From an uncultured Rhizobiaceae group bacterium (GTDB lineage Bacteria; Pseudomonadota; Alphaproteobacteria; Rhizobiales; Rhizobiaceae): DNA of 64,000 nucleotides. Position 1 is the first letter of the stretch; the number at the start of each line of letters is the position of its first letter. Positions 18,381 through 26,979 of the stretch are shown here, piece after piece. Under the pieces are notes generated by a model, which did no database searches, was not told the DNA's origin, and saw only the letters and a list, made by a program, of their open reading frames with translations. The stretch lies in the NCBI GenBank assembly GCA_937930635.1, contig CALHCF010000005.1, positions 1 to 64,000 of the forward strand. The letters run 5' to 3'. The position numbers and the translations under genes are program-made.

Positions 18381-20395
18381 CCCGCGATTGGCGGCCGCCC
18401 GGTCGCGCGAGCTGAGATTTTGGCCTCTATCAGCATGTCGCGGGATTCAACGTTGGCGCGTTTGATATCCTGGCTGATATCGATTTCAAATATCTCGGCC
18501 CCCGCCTGCCTGGCGAGTTCTGCGACTTTGTGCCTTGCGTGTTCGTGGGCAGCGTCAAGTGCTTTTGATTCTTCGCTGAATGGAGCGCTGATCCCCGCAA
18601 CCTGAAACCGCCCTTCCGCCGGCTGCGAGATGGTCACGTCACTTCGTACCATGATCTGGCCGACGACTGCACCAATTGCATTGGCCACGTCGGCATGTTC
18701 GGGAATTACCGCTTCAGTTGCCAGAAGAGCGGCTGCTTTTGGATGGTATTGGTGGGCGGAAGCCCCAAGGCCGATAAGAGGCTGGCTGAGGGTCAGTTCG
18801 AATTCGACCAGGCGGTTCTGATCGATACCCTTTTCACGGGCATCAAGTGTATCCTTGACCAATTCATGTCCAAGCGACGCGGCCGCGTCTCTTCCATCGA
18901 GCTGAAATGCCGTTTCGAGCACAACTTCGGCGGAACGACGCTCAACCCGGGCAACAATGTGTCTGGCCAGTTCCAACGGGTCATCGGCAAACGCCTCACC
19001 GGACCCGCTGCGGCGGCGTGCAAATAATTTCAGCGCCTTTATCGCAGCCTGTTCATCCCATTCGTTGTGTTGACCAAGCGCATGCATTGCATCGCTGGGT
19101 GTGAGCCCGGCGATGAGAACCAAACCACGATTCACCAAGCGCTGCAATGCCGCGCCCTGCGCCGTGCCCTGCAAAAGCCCTTCGATGGCCTGGGGTTCCG
19201 GCGTAATCTTCTCATAGAGTTTGCGCTGACCGGACGAAAGATCAGAATCCAGTCCGCTTCCGGAACGATATACAAAACGTCCATCCTGACGACCATTCAG
19301 GACGGATTTCAACTGTGCATCAAGCGCCGTATGGACGAGGCTATGATGTCCGGTCGCCAGCAGACTGATGGGCACCAGACGTCGCGGACCAAGAGTTATT
19401 TCCGGGTTCAGGGCCGACCCGCCCAGTCCGACTTCTGAATCGCCACCAAGGCCAAAAGTATGCATGGCAACAGCTTCAACCATTGTGCGATACCCGCCGA
19501 CAAGCGCGCCATCCGGATTCAGCTTTGGCTGGCCGTTCTCAAGCAGCGCAATATCTGATGTCGTGCCACCAATATCGTTGACGAAAGCATTGTCGTGTCC
19601 GGTCAGAAAATGGGCACCAACCAAACTGGCAGCAGGTCCCGAAAGAATGGTCTCAATCGGGCGGCGTGTGGCAAAACTTGCGCTGACCAGAGCTCCATCA
19701 CCACGCACCACCATGACTGGTGCAGCAATCTTTCTGGTTTGAAGTGTCTTTTCGGTGGCAGCGATAAGGTTGGAAATGGTCGGCACCAGACGCGCATTCA
19801 AAACGGTTGTGAGCGCCCGTTTTGGACCATTCAGCTTGGCCGACAATTCATGGCTGCACGTCACGGGCTTGCTTGTGCGGGCCAGCAGAAGGTCGCGGAC
19901 AGCAAGTTCATGGGCAGGGTTGCGGACAGCAAAATACCCCGCAACTGCAAATCCGCTGACACTTTCAACCAACTCATCGAGTTGCTCTTCCAGGGAAGAA
20001 GTATCGAGCGGCATGGCCTCTGCGCCGTGGGTTTGATGCCCACCCGGCAGAATGATTGCGGGATCGGACCCCAGTGCATCATCCAGACCGGCCTGCCTGA
20101 GGTCGCGGGGAGAAAATCCAATGGCGATCAGTGCAACCCGGCTTGTATGGCCTTCTACCAATGCATTGGTTGCAAGAGTGGTGGAGAGAGAAACCAGCGC
20201 TATATTTTCAGGGCTGTGCTGTGAGGGCGCGAGCACGGCATTGACCGCATCAGCGATGCCTATTGCCAGATCATGGCGGGTGGTGAGTGCTTTTGCTTTT
20301 GCAACGACATCGGCACCGGAGCCATCCGCACCGGTGTCCAGAAGAACAGCATCCGTATAGGTGCCGCCTGTATCAATGCCGAGAAGAACTGCCAT
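18377..20395 (-). CDS. hydantoinase/oxoprolinase family protein (HyuA-like)
   Basis: A 672-residue member of the ATP-dependent HyuA family. The actin-like ATP site LLGIDTGGTYTDAVLL at the N-terminus and INDIGGTTSDIALL split across the centre (FVNDIGGTTSDIALLENG) are clear. HyuA normally pairs with HyuB in hydantoinases, oxoprolinases and acetone carboxylases; no hyuB lies beside it, so it may act alone or have a remote partner. The ATG at 20395 is used; a GTG four codons upstream is possible. Substrate unknown. Confidence 0.85.
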   Translation of the reverse strand: MAVLLGIDTGGTYTDAVLLDTGADGSGADVVAKAKALTTRHDLAIGIADAVNAVLAPSQHSPENIALVSLSTTLATNALVEGHTSRVALIAIGFSPRDLRQAGLDDALGSDPAIILPGGHQTHGAEAMPLDTSSLEEQLDELVESVSGFAVAGYFAVRNPAHELAVRDLLLARTSKPVTCSHELSAKLNGPKRALTTVLNARLVPTISNLIAATEKTLQTRKIAAPVMVVRGDGALVSASFATRRPIETILSGPAASLVGAHFLTGHDNAFVNDIGGTTSDIALLENGQPKLNPDGALVGGYRTMVEAVAMHTFGLGGDSEVGLGGSALNPEITLGPRRLVPISLLATGHHSLVHTALDAQLKSVLNGRQDGRFVYRSGSGLDSDLSSGQRKLYEKITPEPQAIEGLLQGTAQGAALQRLVNRGLVLIAGLTPSDAMHALGQHNEWDEQAAIKALKLFARRRSGSGEAFADDPLELARHIVARVERRSAEVVLETAFQLDGRDAAASLGHELVKDTLDAREKGIDQNRLVEFELTLSQPLIGLGASAHQYHPKAAALLATEAVIPEHADVANAIGAVVGQIMVRSDVTISQPAEGRFQVAGISAPFSEESKALDAAHEHARHKVAELARQAGAEIFEIDISQDIKRANVESRDMLIEAKISARATGRPPIAG

Positions 20396-20472
20396 GGAGG
20401 GCCACACAGAATGATAATGTGGCGTTTCTTATGCGCTTTTTGCACGAAACACCAAGATCAAAATCACGGTTA

Positions 20473-21519
20473 TCAGGCTGGTGTCGTATTTTTCGGATCG
20501 GTGGTCGGCTCTGATACCATGGACGGAGCATCGACACGCCGACGTTTCAACTTCTCTTCCCAGGCCAGTGCATTTTCCACGATTGTTTCAAGCTGATCGT
20601 ATTTGGGGCGCCAGTTAAGCCGGTTCATCATGCGCGACGCATCGGCTATAATTGCCGGGATGTCGCCCTTGCGCCGGTCGCCAAGATGGACATCGAACTC
20701 CGCACCGGAAACTGCCTTGACTGCTTCGACAACTTCCAGCACCGAGACACCGCGGCTGTAGCCCGCATTGCCCGTAAAATTTCGCCCGCCCGAGCGCAGG
20801 AAATCCAGCGCAGCATAATGGGCATTGGCAAGATCAGAGACGTGGATGAAGTCGCGGATTGCGCTGCCATCGGGCGTGTCATAATCGGTGCCATAGATTT
20901 CGAAGCTGGGGCGCTTGCCGGTTGCTGCCTCGCAGGCAAGCTTCATGACATGAGTAGCACCACGCGTGGACAGCCCTGTCCGGCCCTTCGGGTCCGCCCC
21001 GGCCACGTTGAAGTAGCGCAGGATCACGTAATTCATCCCGTGAGCCTCAGCAACGTCCCGGATCATCATCTCGCTCATCAGCTTTGAGGTGCCATAGGGT
21101 GACACAGGAAAGAGGGGTGATGTTTCATCAACCGGCTGGAGAGAAGTGGGAGCTGCATAGACGGCGGCGGTGGAAGAGAAGATGAACTTGTCGACCCCAC
21201 AGCGGGTTGCAGTTTCAAGCAGGGTGCGTGTTCGGCTGGTATTGTTTTCATAGTATTTGAGCGGTTTTTCCAGCGATTCAGGCACGCTCACCGAACCTGC
21301 AAAATGGACTACCGTGTCAATGTTGTTTTCACGCATGGTACGACCCACCAGCGCCCGATCGCCAATATCCCCAACGATCAGCTTCACACCATTTGGAATG
21401 GCCCAGTCGAACCCGGTCACAAGGTTATCGATCACCACGACGTCTTCGCCGTGATCCTGACATTCCCAGACCATGTGGCTGCCGATATAGCCGGCACCAC
21501 CCGTAATCAGCACAGTCAT
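20473..21519 (-). CDS. galE: UDP-glucose 4-epimerase
   Basis: A 348-residue extended SDR that interconverts UDP-glucose and UDP-galactose for polysaccharide synthesis. It has the NAD site TVLITGGAGYIGSHMV, the Ser/Thr of FSSTAAVYA, and the catalytic YGTSK pair (Tyr and Lys). A GGGAGCGGGA ribosome site fixes the ATG at 21519. The C-terminal 25 residues are a hydrophilic tail beyond the usual fold. No other sugar-nucleotide gene is adjacent. Confidence 0.93.
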   Translation of the reverse strand: MTVLITGGAGYIGSHMVWECQDHGEDVVVIDNLVTGFDWAIPNGVKLIVGDIGDRALVGRTMRENNIDTVVHFAGSVSVPESLEKPLKYYENNTSRTRTLLETATRCGVDKFIFSSTAAVYAAPTSLQPVDETSPLFPVSPYGTSKLMSEMMIRDVAEAHGMNYVILRYFNVAGADPKGRTGLSTRGATHVMKLACEAATGKRPSFEIYGTDYDTPDGSAIRDFIHVSDLANAHYAALDFLRSGGRNFTGNAGYSRGVSVLEVVEAVKAVSGAEFDVHLGDRRKGDIPAIIADASRMMNRLNWRPKYDQLETIVENALAWEEKLKRRRVDAPSMVSEPTTDPKNTTPA

Positions 21520-21601
21520 TGTTCCCGCTCCCGCAGGTTGCCCACAAACCACAAATTCTGCGGTAAAATAAATACGATTGGGTTAAGGCGGGAAGGTGGC
21601 G

Positions 21602-23266
21602 TTAAGAATTCATCAACACTTCAAGCGAGGCAAGCGTGTCTGCCTCGCCCGGCGGCTTGTCCCACCGCAAACGGGAGATGCGGGGAAAGCGCATCGCCAA
21701 CCCCGATTTATGGCGTTTGGAGCGGTTCAATCCTTCAAAGGCTACTTCCAGAACCAGACCAAAACTCTGACCTGCCCGCACCGACCGGACGGGGCCAAAG
21801 CGCTCCACCGTATTGTCGCGCACAAATTTATCGATCTGTTTCAGTTCTTCATCCGTGAAGCCAAAATAGGCCTTGCCCACCGGCACAAGGCTGCCTTCGT
21901 CTGTCCAGACACCGAATGTGTAATCGGAATAGAAGCTCGACCGTTTGCCGTGACCGCGCTGGGCATACATGAGAACAGCATCGATAATCAGCGGATCCCT
22001 CTTCCATTTGAACCAGGGGCCTTTCGGGCGGCCAGGCACATAGGCTGAATCCCACCGCTTCACCATCACCCCCTCAATAACAGGGTGAGGCAGGTTGGTA
22101 CGGGCATCGGCGAGGTCATTCCATGTCTTGAAATCCACCATCGATGACAGATCAAACCTCGTTCGTTGCAGATGTGGAATGAATTCTTCCAATTTGCTGC
22201 GTCGCGTACGGAAAGGCTGCTCACGCAGGTTCTCATCCCCCTGTGCAAGCAGGTCATAGGCGCGGATGAAAACCGGATGGGACTCCAGCAGTTTCTTGGA
22301 GACCATCTTGCGATTAAGGCGCTGTTGCAGATCACCGAAGGAACCGACCTTGAGTTCCCCGTCCTCGGCGGGTCTTCCCACCAGCAATTCACCGTCTATG
22401 GCCCCCTCAAAATCCATCGCTTCCAACAGATCGGGAAAGGCCTGGCCAATATCATCGCCCGTTCGCGAATACAGCCTGCGTGTGCCATCCTGCGAAGCTG
22501 CCTGGACGCGAATGCCGTCCCATTTCCACTCCGCAGCGTAATGGGTAGGATCGAGTTTGCCCCTATCGGTATCAGTGAGCACATTGGCCAGCATGACCGG
22601 CCTGAAGGGAGCTGCTGCCCGGTGGGTTGGTTTTTCCGCATCACCGGAAAGCCAGGCAAAAAGGTCAAGATAAGGAATTTCCAGCCCATGCCACAATTCT
22701 TCGATCTCGATAATGTCGACCTCGATGTGACGGGCGCCAAATTCAGCCAATGCCTGCTTGGCCAGCCGGGCGGACACCCCAATGCGCATGCCACCCGTTA
22801 CGAGTTTGAGCAGCGCATAGCGGCCCGATGCATTGAGCTGATCCAGCCAGTTGGAGATTTGCTGCGCTGCCTCTGTTTTCCCAAGGCGGTTCAAGGTCTC
22901 GATGACTGCGGAAAGTGAGAGGCTGTCGCTGCACATCTCCGGTATTGGAGATTGAGCCGCAGCACCGGAATGCGCCATCGGCCCCGTCCGCAGGTTACGA
23001 TCCCAGACCAGTGCGATGGTCTCAGCCATGTCGCCCACATAGTCATAGGAAAGCTTGAAAAGAACCTCATCCATCCGCTCCGTCACCAGACCGCGCAGCA
23101 TGGCCGGTTTGACGCTGGTGACATCAAGGTCGCGGGTGATCGCGGCAAGGGCATATCCCCGGTCCGGATCCGGCGTGCGGGCAAAATAGTCCACCATCAG
23201 CCGGATTTTGCCGTTTCGCGATGGCGTCAAAACAAGCCGGCCAAGAAGATGAGCGAAGGATTTCAT
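21602..23266 (-). CDS. ATP-dependent DNA ligase (TIGR04120-like)
   Basis: A 554-residue ligase with an N-terminal DNA-binding domain, an adenylation domain with the nucleotidyl-acceptor lysine in AEWKWDGIRVQ (motif I), EGAIDGELLVG (motif III), VIEGVMVKR (motif IV) and WFKWKRD (motif V), then an OB-fold domain. This matches the bacterial ligase class usually clustered with a metallo-beta-lactamase-fold exonuclease, a DEXH helicase and a phosphoesterase in a DNA-damage locus. None of those partners is adjacent here. GAAGGGG precedes the ATG. It probably works in repair rather than replication, since bacteria replicate with LigA. Confidence 0.9.
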   Translation of the reverse strand: MKSFAHLLGRLVLTPSRNGKIRLMVDYFARTPDPDRGYALAAITRDLDVTSVKPAMLRGLVTERMDEVLFKLSYDYVGDMAETIALVWDRNLRTGPMAHSGAAAQSPIPEMCSDSLSLSAVIETLNRLGKTEAAQQISNWLDQLNASGRYALLKLVTGGMRIGVSARLAKQALAEFGARHIEVDIIEIEELWHGLEIPYLDLFAWLSGDAEKPTHRAAAPFRPVMLANVLTDTDRGKLDPTHYAAEWKWDGIRVQAASQDGTRRLYSRTGDDIGQAFPDLLEAMDFEGAIDGELLVGRPAEDGELKVGSFGDLQQRLNRKMVSKKLLESHPVFIRAYDLLAQGDENLREQPFRTRRSKLEEFIPHLQRTRFDLSSMVDFKTWNDLADARTNLPHPVIEGVMVKRWDSAYVPGRPKGPWFKWKRDPLIIDAVLMYAQRGHGKRSSFYSDYTFGVWTDEGSLVPVGKAYFGFTDEELKQIDKFVRDNTVERFGPVRSVRAGQSFGLVLEVAFEGLNRSKRHKSGLAMRFPRISRLRWDKPPGEADTLASLEVLMNS

Positions 23267-23493
23267 GACCCCTTCGCTCTAGCACTATCGGGGGTTGGTG
23301 AGAATAACGCGATGCATCTCACTTCAGGAACCGGCAAGGCGGGTTTTACAACATTGCAGAGCCGAAGATGAGGTTTGCGGCGCAGCAGGGCAATTATCTG
23401 GAAAAAGGACTTTAAAAGCGAACTGCATTGAAAAGGTCAGCGACCTCAGCGATTCCTTCGCCTTCTATTGCTCAGGCCCTATGGTTCAGGATC

Positions 23494-23940
23494 CTAGTCG
23501 AGCCCGCCAACACGGAAATTGCCCAATTCCTTTACAACATTCATGACAAAGGCAGAGTGTCTTGTTGGTTCCGGTTCCAGCTCATTGGATCTTATCTTGC
23601 GCAACGCCTCCATTGTTTCAGAAGGTACTTTCTGCACATCATCGATCACGAATGAGTCCAATGACCAATCTGAAAATACTTGCTTTTCAATGGGTTCGGA
23701 TATCAGCAGCACAATATCTTCATGCCTTTGATCACGCTTTATGCTTTCAAACAATCGCATAAGCTTCGATTCCGGACCCTCAATTGTCTGATAAAATACG
23801 CCATTTTCGAGGATCAACACGCCCGTAATGTTGTCCATTTCATTTCGGCGTTTGGCCATTCTCGTAAGACTGGCAAGCTCTTCAGCGCTTTTGTCGGGAT
23901 CGATATTGGCTTTCGAGATGTACGTGATCGAATGCAGCAT
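23494..23940 (-). CDS. BLUF domain blue-light sensor
   Basis: A 148-residue stand-alone BLUF protein that binds FAD and senses blue light. The residues needed for the photocycle are in place: Tyr7 in SITYIS, Asn33 before the DNITGVLIL strand and Gln51 in FYQTIEG. The Asn-to-Gln spacing of 18 equals that of AppA (N45, Q63). The DWSLD segment matches the mobile Trp/Met strand region. About 45 residues follow the core, probably two helices, with no output domain. Such short BLUF proteins signal through protein contacts. No partner is obvious in the neighbourhood. Confidence 0.88.
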   Translation of the reverse strand: MLHSITYISKANIDPDKSAEELASLTRMAKRRNEMDNITGVLILENGVFYQTIEGPESKLMRLFESIKRDQRHEDIVLLISEPIEKQVFSDWSLDSFVIDDVQKVPSETMEALRKIRSNELEPEPTRHSAFVMNVVKELGNFRVGGLD

Positions 23941-24100
23941 CTCAAAGGATCAATTCATGGTTTTCGTGGGCAGGCATCTGCATCGTCACAATCACTTCAA
24001 CCAAATGAGTTGCATCCGGCCATCTCAGCGTTGAGAGGCCTTGAGATTTATCTGGGTATCATAGGCATATTCCGTACCAAACAGAAGGTACGTCGTAAAA

Positions 24101-24694
24101 TCAATCGAGCAGCATTACCCAGGCCGAACCAGGTACCGTGACGTTTGTGATCCACGGTAGGCCAGCAAGTTGCCAGGCGTTTTTGGAGTTACGGCCAACT
24201 TTGGTTTCACCCTGGTAGCCGTCCACTATGTGCCAGACATTGGTATATCCAGCTTCGGCAAGTCTGCGGACTGCCACCGCTGACCGCCATCCAGAACCAC
24301 AGGTTACGATAATCAAATCGTCCTTGTTTTTACCAAATGAAGCGACTGTCTCGCGCATCTGCTTAAGGAAGTAAGGATTATCTTTTAAGACGTACTCGCC
24401 GATATCATGGTCATATTCGTTGCTATGAACCCTCGCCGGTACAATAGCATCGATACCTTTGGGATGACCGTTAATGGAGATTTCGACCGGGTCACGAACA
24501 TCGATAAACAACGTATCGGGGTTCCGGTTCAGAAAATCGTACGCATCTTGTGTCGACAGATAAAGCTTGAGCGGCGTGACTTTCACGTCTCTGAGGTTAG
24601 CCTCGGAAACAGTCGAACGCGGGGTCTCTGCATTTACGGCAGACCCAAAACACCCCATTAGCAGGGCGAGAGCAGCAAATCCTATGCGTTTCAT
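24101..24694 (-). CDS. secreted rhodanese-like domain protein
   Basis: A 197-residue exported protein. A strong GGAGGAAG ribosome site fixes the ATG at 24694 and gives a signal peptide (FAALALLMGCFGSAVNA). The rhodanese domain follows with the DTLFIDVRDPVEI strand and the active-site loop VTCGSGWRSAVAV, whose Cys is the predicted persulfide carrier. A cysteine within the signal region (MGCFGS) could be read as a weak lipobox, but the flanking residues fit a signal peptidase I site better. Periplasmic sulfur transfer or signalling is plausible; the substrate is unknown. Confidence 0.85.
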   Translation of the reverse strand: MKRIGFAALALLMGCFGSAVNAETPRSTVSEANLRDVKVTPLKLYLSTQDAYDFLNRNPDTLFIDVRDPVEISINGHPKGIDAIVPARVHSNEYDHDIGEYVLKDNPYFLKQMRETVASFGKNKDDLIIVTCGSGWRSAVAVRRLAEAGYTNVWHIVDGYQGETKVGRNSKNAWQLAGLPWITNVTVPGSAWVMLLD

Positions 24695-25301
24695 TCGACT
24701 TCCTCCGATTGGACGACACATCGCCAATCTATAACGGCTAATATGGTATGGGTTTCATAGCATGTCTTGTAAAAAATTGCAGCTGTTTTTCAGAATCCTG
24801 CGGTGAATGTTTGTCTGAATGAGCGATTTCTGAAAGGCAATCGTCCTGTTGCACTACAACAGGAAACGAATTCTATTGTTATTTCAATAGGTTGATCAAT
24901 CATGCAACTTGTTGCTGTTGGTGAACACCTTACGCAACGTTAAAAATCTGCCTCTAAAGTGTTGTTGACTACCATTCATGCCACACGAAAAGGGCTTCAA
25001 GCGTCCATACGCGCCCCTGATTGGCGGCATTGAGCAAACGCTTCTCTGAGGTCACGAGACCAATTAGTCCAGTTGAAACACCCTGTTCAAATAAGATACA
25101 TCCGCGTCGATTTTAGAAGTATCACTTATCGGCTTCCAGCCATTTTCAACACTACGCGGGAGTATCTTGTCTTCCAGCCAGAATTTTGAGGGTGTGCTTA
25201 TAAAAAAACTTCGAACGCGCCAGCGAGCGAAGAGCGAGCCGGGCGGTCAGCCCGCGCTATCGCAGGCGCTGAGCAAGGCGAAACTGCCGTGAGATCAGAA
25301 A
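24695..25301. other. long intergenic stretch with a decayed gene remnant
   Basis: About 600 bases without an intact gene. The part next to the rhodanese gene is AT-rich and holds its promoter region and a perfect 8-base stem-loop at 24844-24864. The part next to tRNA-Arg holds coding-like fragments in two minus-strand frames (listed separately) and, at 25202-25208, a run of seven As. That run is read as Ts downstream of the tRNA and may end its transcript. Confidence 0.5.
24969..25210 (-). pseudogene. frameshifted C-terminal remnant of an unidentified protein
   Basis: Two overlapping minus-strand frames look like protein. The first, from about 25205 down to a TAA at 25064, reads ISTPSKFWLEDKILPRSV and then ENGWKPISDTSKIDADV. 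The second, entered at about 25085, reads FEQGVSTGLIGLVTSEKR, then LLNAANQGRVWTLEALFV and WHEW before TAG at 24969. Joining them by one frameshift near 25085 gives a continuous, well-composed C-terminus of about 75 residues with no start codon. I do not recognise the family. It lies directly beside tRNA-Arg, a typical place for debris of an integrated element. The alternative is chance open frames. Confidence 0.35.
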
Positions 25302-25378
25302 TGGCGCACCCGAGAGGATTCGAACCTCTGACCCCTAGATTCGTAGTCTAGTACTCTATCCAGCTGAGCTACGGGTGC
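25302..25378 (-). tRNA. tRNA-Arg (anticodon ACG)
   Basis: A 77-base cloverleaf on the minus strand with acceptor GCACCCG / CGGGTGC, D-arm GCTCAGCTGGATAGAGT, anticodon arm CTAGA-CTACGAA-TCTAG with anticodon ACG, and T-arm GAGGTTCGAATCCTC. CCA is encoded at 25304-25302. ACG is the tRNA whose first base is normally edited to inosine by TadA to read CGU, CGC and CGA. Confidence 0.95.
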
Positions 25379-25479
25379 GTCTGGATGGCGTGTTTGCCAA
25401 CCAGCGATTAGCTATCGGGTTACACTATCAATTGCAAGCACCAACGCACTCAAAGGGGTTGATTTTGATATCTGGAAAC

Positions 25480-25513
25480 AAAAAAGGGCAGGATCCGATA
25501 TCCTGCCCTTTTT
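25480..25513 (-). terminator. rho-independent terminator after the L,D-transpeptidase gene
   Basis: A perfect 9-base stem (GGGCAGGAT with ATCCTGCCC) with a 5-base loop, flanked by six As on the left and five Ts on the right. It can end transcription in both directions. On the minus strand it lies 27 bases past the stop codon of the L,D-transpeptidase gene. Confidence 0.9.
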
Positions 25514-25539
25514 CGATGACGTTGATATTTTGATAGGTC

Positions 25540-26643
25540 TTAAAGTACAACCACCTGCGCGCCGTTTGGCACCCGCTTGTAGAGGTCGATAACGTCCTGA
25601 TTCATCAAACGAATACAGCCTGACGAAGCCGCTGTGCCGATGGAGGCCCATTGGGGCGTTCCGTGCAGACGATACAGTGTGTCTTTACCGTCCTGGAACA
25701 GGTAGAGCGCACGGGCACCAAGAGGGTTGGTGGGGCCGCCGGGCATGCCACCATTGTCAACGCTCCACTTATCAAGCTCAGGCTGACGGGCGATCATTTC
25801 TTCCGGTGGTGTCCATTTCGGCCATTTCTGTTTCCAGCCAATATAGGCCTTGCCCTGCCACTCAAAACCGGCGCGTCCAACACCAATGCCATAGCGCATG
25901 GCACGGTTGTTTGACATGACCAGATACAGATAGCGGGAGTGAGGGTCGACAACCACCGTGCCCGGGCGATGGCTCGAGCGATAGCTGACTTCCTGACGGT
26001 ACAGCCGCTTGTCCAGACGCTCGATAGGAACACCGGCAATTGGGAAAGCACCATCTATGCGTGCGCCGTAATCATTGACGTTTTTAAGCGCAGGGTCATT
26101 AAGCGCGAAAATTGAACGTCTGCTTGGTTTTGGATCCTCACGCTCCACTTCTTCGCGGGCGAGCTCCTGTTCGCGACGTTTTTCTTCAGCAGCCTTGCGG
26201 CGCTGTTCTGCTGCAAAGCGACGCTCGGCTTCCGCCTTACGGTTTTTTGCTGTTGCCAAACGGCGGTTTGCAGTCTCCTCGCGGCGTTTGGCGCGATCAT
26301 AATTGCGCTGCGAGCGCTTTGCCAATCGCCTGGTCTTGCGCAAATTGCGCTTGTTGACCCGAAGTCTCTTTTTAGCGGCCTCAATTCTCTTTTTTGAGCC
26401 ACGCTTGCGTTTGATACGCCGCTCATCACGGGTAATCTGTTTCTCAAGCTTTGAAAGCTCACGACGGGCCTGGCGCATTTCGCGACGCGCCTCCCTGACA
26501 TCCTTGCGCGCGGCAGCACGCTTGGCGGAGACGGACGAGACAGAAGGCCCGGCATAAGATGCCGTATTGCTGTTAGAAGAAACACAGCCTGTCAGAACCA
26601 AAAGGGCGACCATGAGAGCGGCACCCAAAAGTCGCCTGATCAT
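25540..26643 (-). CDS. L,D-transpeptidase lipoprotein with a basic coiled-coil region
   Basis: A 367-residue envelope protein. From the ATG at 26643 it has a lipoprotein signal peptide with lipobox VLTGC. A TTG/ATG 11-13 codons upstream is also possible. Residues of about 35-175 form one long Arg/Lys/Glu/Ala-rich helical stretch with heptad-like spacing and very high positive charge. The C-terminal YkuD domain (about 215-367) contains YRLHGTPQW and the catalytic SSGCIRLMN. YkuD enzymes make 3-3 cross-links or attach proteins to peptidoglycan. The charged coil could span the periplasm or bind an acidic polymer; that is inference. A terminator follows. Confidence 0.9.
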   Translation of the reverse strand: MIRRLLGAALMVALLVLTGCVSSNSNTASYAGPSVSSVSAKRAAARKDVREARREMRQARRELSKLEKQITRDERRIKRKRGSKKRIEAAKKRLRVNKRNLRKTRRLAKRSQRNYDRAKRREETANRRLATAKNRKAEAERRFAAEQRRKAAEEKRREQELAREEVEREDPKPSRRSIFALNDPALKNVNDYGARIDGAFPIAGVPIERLDKRLYRQEVSYRSSHRPGTVVVDPHSRYLYLVMSNNRAMRYGIGVGRAGFEWQGKAYIGWKQKWPKWTPPEEMIARQPELDKWSVDNGGMPGGPTNPLGARALYLFQDGKDTLYRLHGTPQWASIGTAASSGCIRLMNQDVIDLYKRVPNGAQVVVL

Positions 26644-26979
26644 GCTCAAAGGAAGTGTGGATAGGGGCGCGTACATCTTCAATTATTCCCGGAAATCAAG
26701 TGTTCAGTTGCTAGTTTGCGTAGTCTTTTTTCAAACCAAAGTGCGCGTGCTGCCTGCGATAACGCTTCAGCAATCCCATTCCATGGTTGATAATATCTTT
26801 ACTGATACAGGACTGGTTTTTAACAGCGTGTAAACGCTGGCTCAATCTATAAAGGTCACATGGTGTGTTAACGTGGTTAATTGGCCCCAACTGCGGCATT
26901 TATGCACCATTTGACAATCTGCCCCGAAATACGGACTTTAGAACGAAACAGGAACCAAATCAGGTATAAAGGTCGGCCA
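26644..26979. other. divergent regulatory region between the L,D-transpeptidase gene and mmcB
   Basis: About 335 bases with no gene of their own. The region contains TTGACA at 26911-26916 as a candidate -35 for mmcB, with a poor -10 (ACTTTA at 26935-26940, 18-base spacer), the LexA box listed separately, and the palindrome TTAACGTGGTTAA at 26867-26879. The frame upstream of the mmcB start is open to 26881 but is not conserved. Confidence 0.5.
26941..26955 (+). promoter_or_regulatory. LexA (SOS) box upstream of mmcB
   Basis: GAAC-GAAACAG-GAAC matches the alphaproteobacterial LexA consensus GAAC-N7-GAAC exactly. It lies immediately after a TTGACA...ACTTTA promoter-like pair and 24 bases before the proposed mmcB start, where a bound repressor would block transcription. 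mmcB is a known LexA target in Caulobacter, so the site fits its gene. Confidence 0.8.

Noticed and set aside
22166-22918. Plus-strand open frame of 250 codons opposite the DNA ligase
   Set aside because: Overlaps ligase motifs I and III on the other strand and has no motif of its own.
24844-24864. 8-base stem-loop as a terminator
   Set aside because: No T-run on either side and no gene ends close to it.
25240-25254. CGGGC-GGTCA-GCCCG hairpin as the tRNA-Arg terminator
   Set aside because: The T-run lies more than 30 bases further on, so the hairpin and T-run do not form one terminator.
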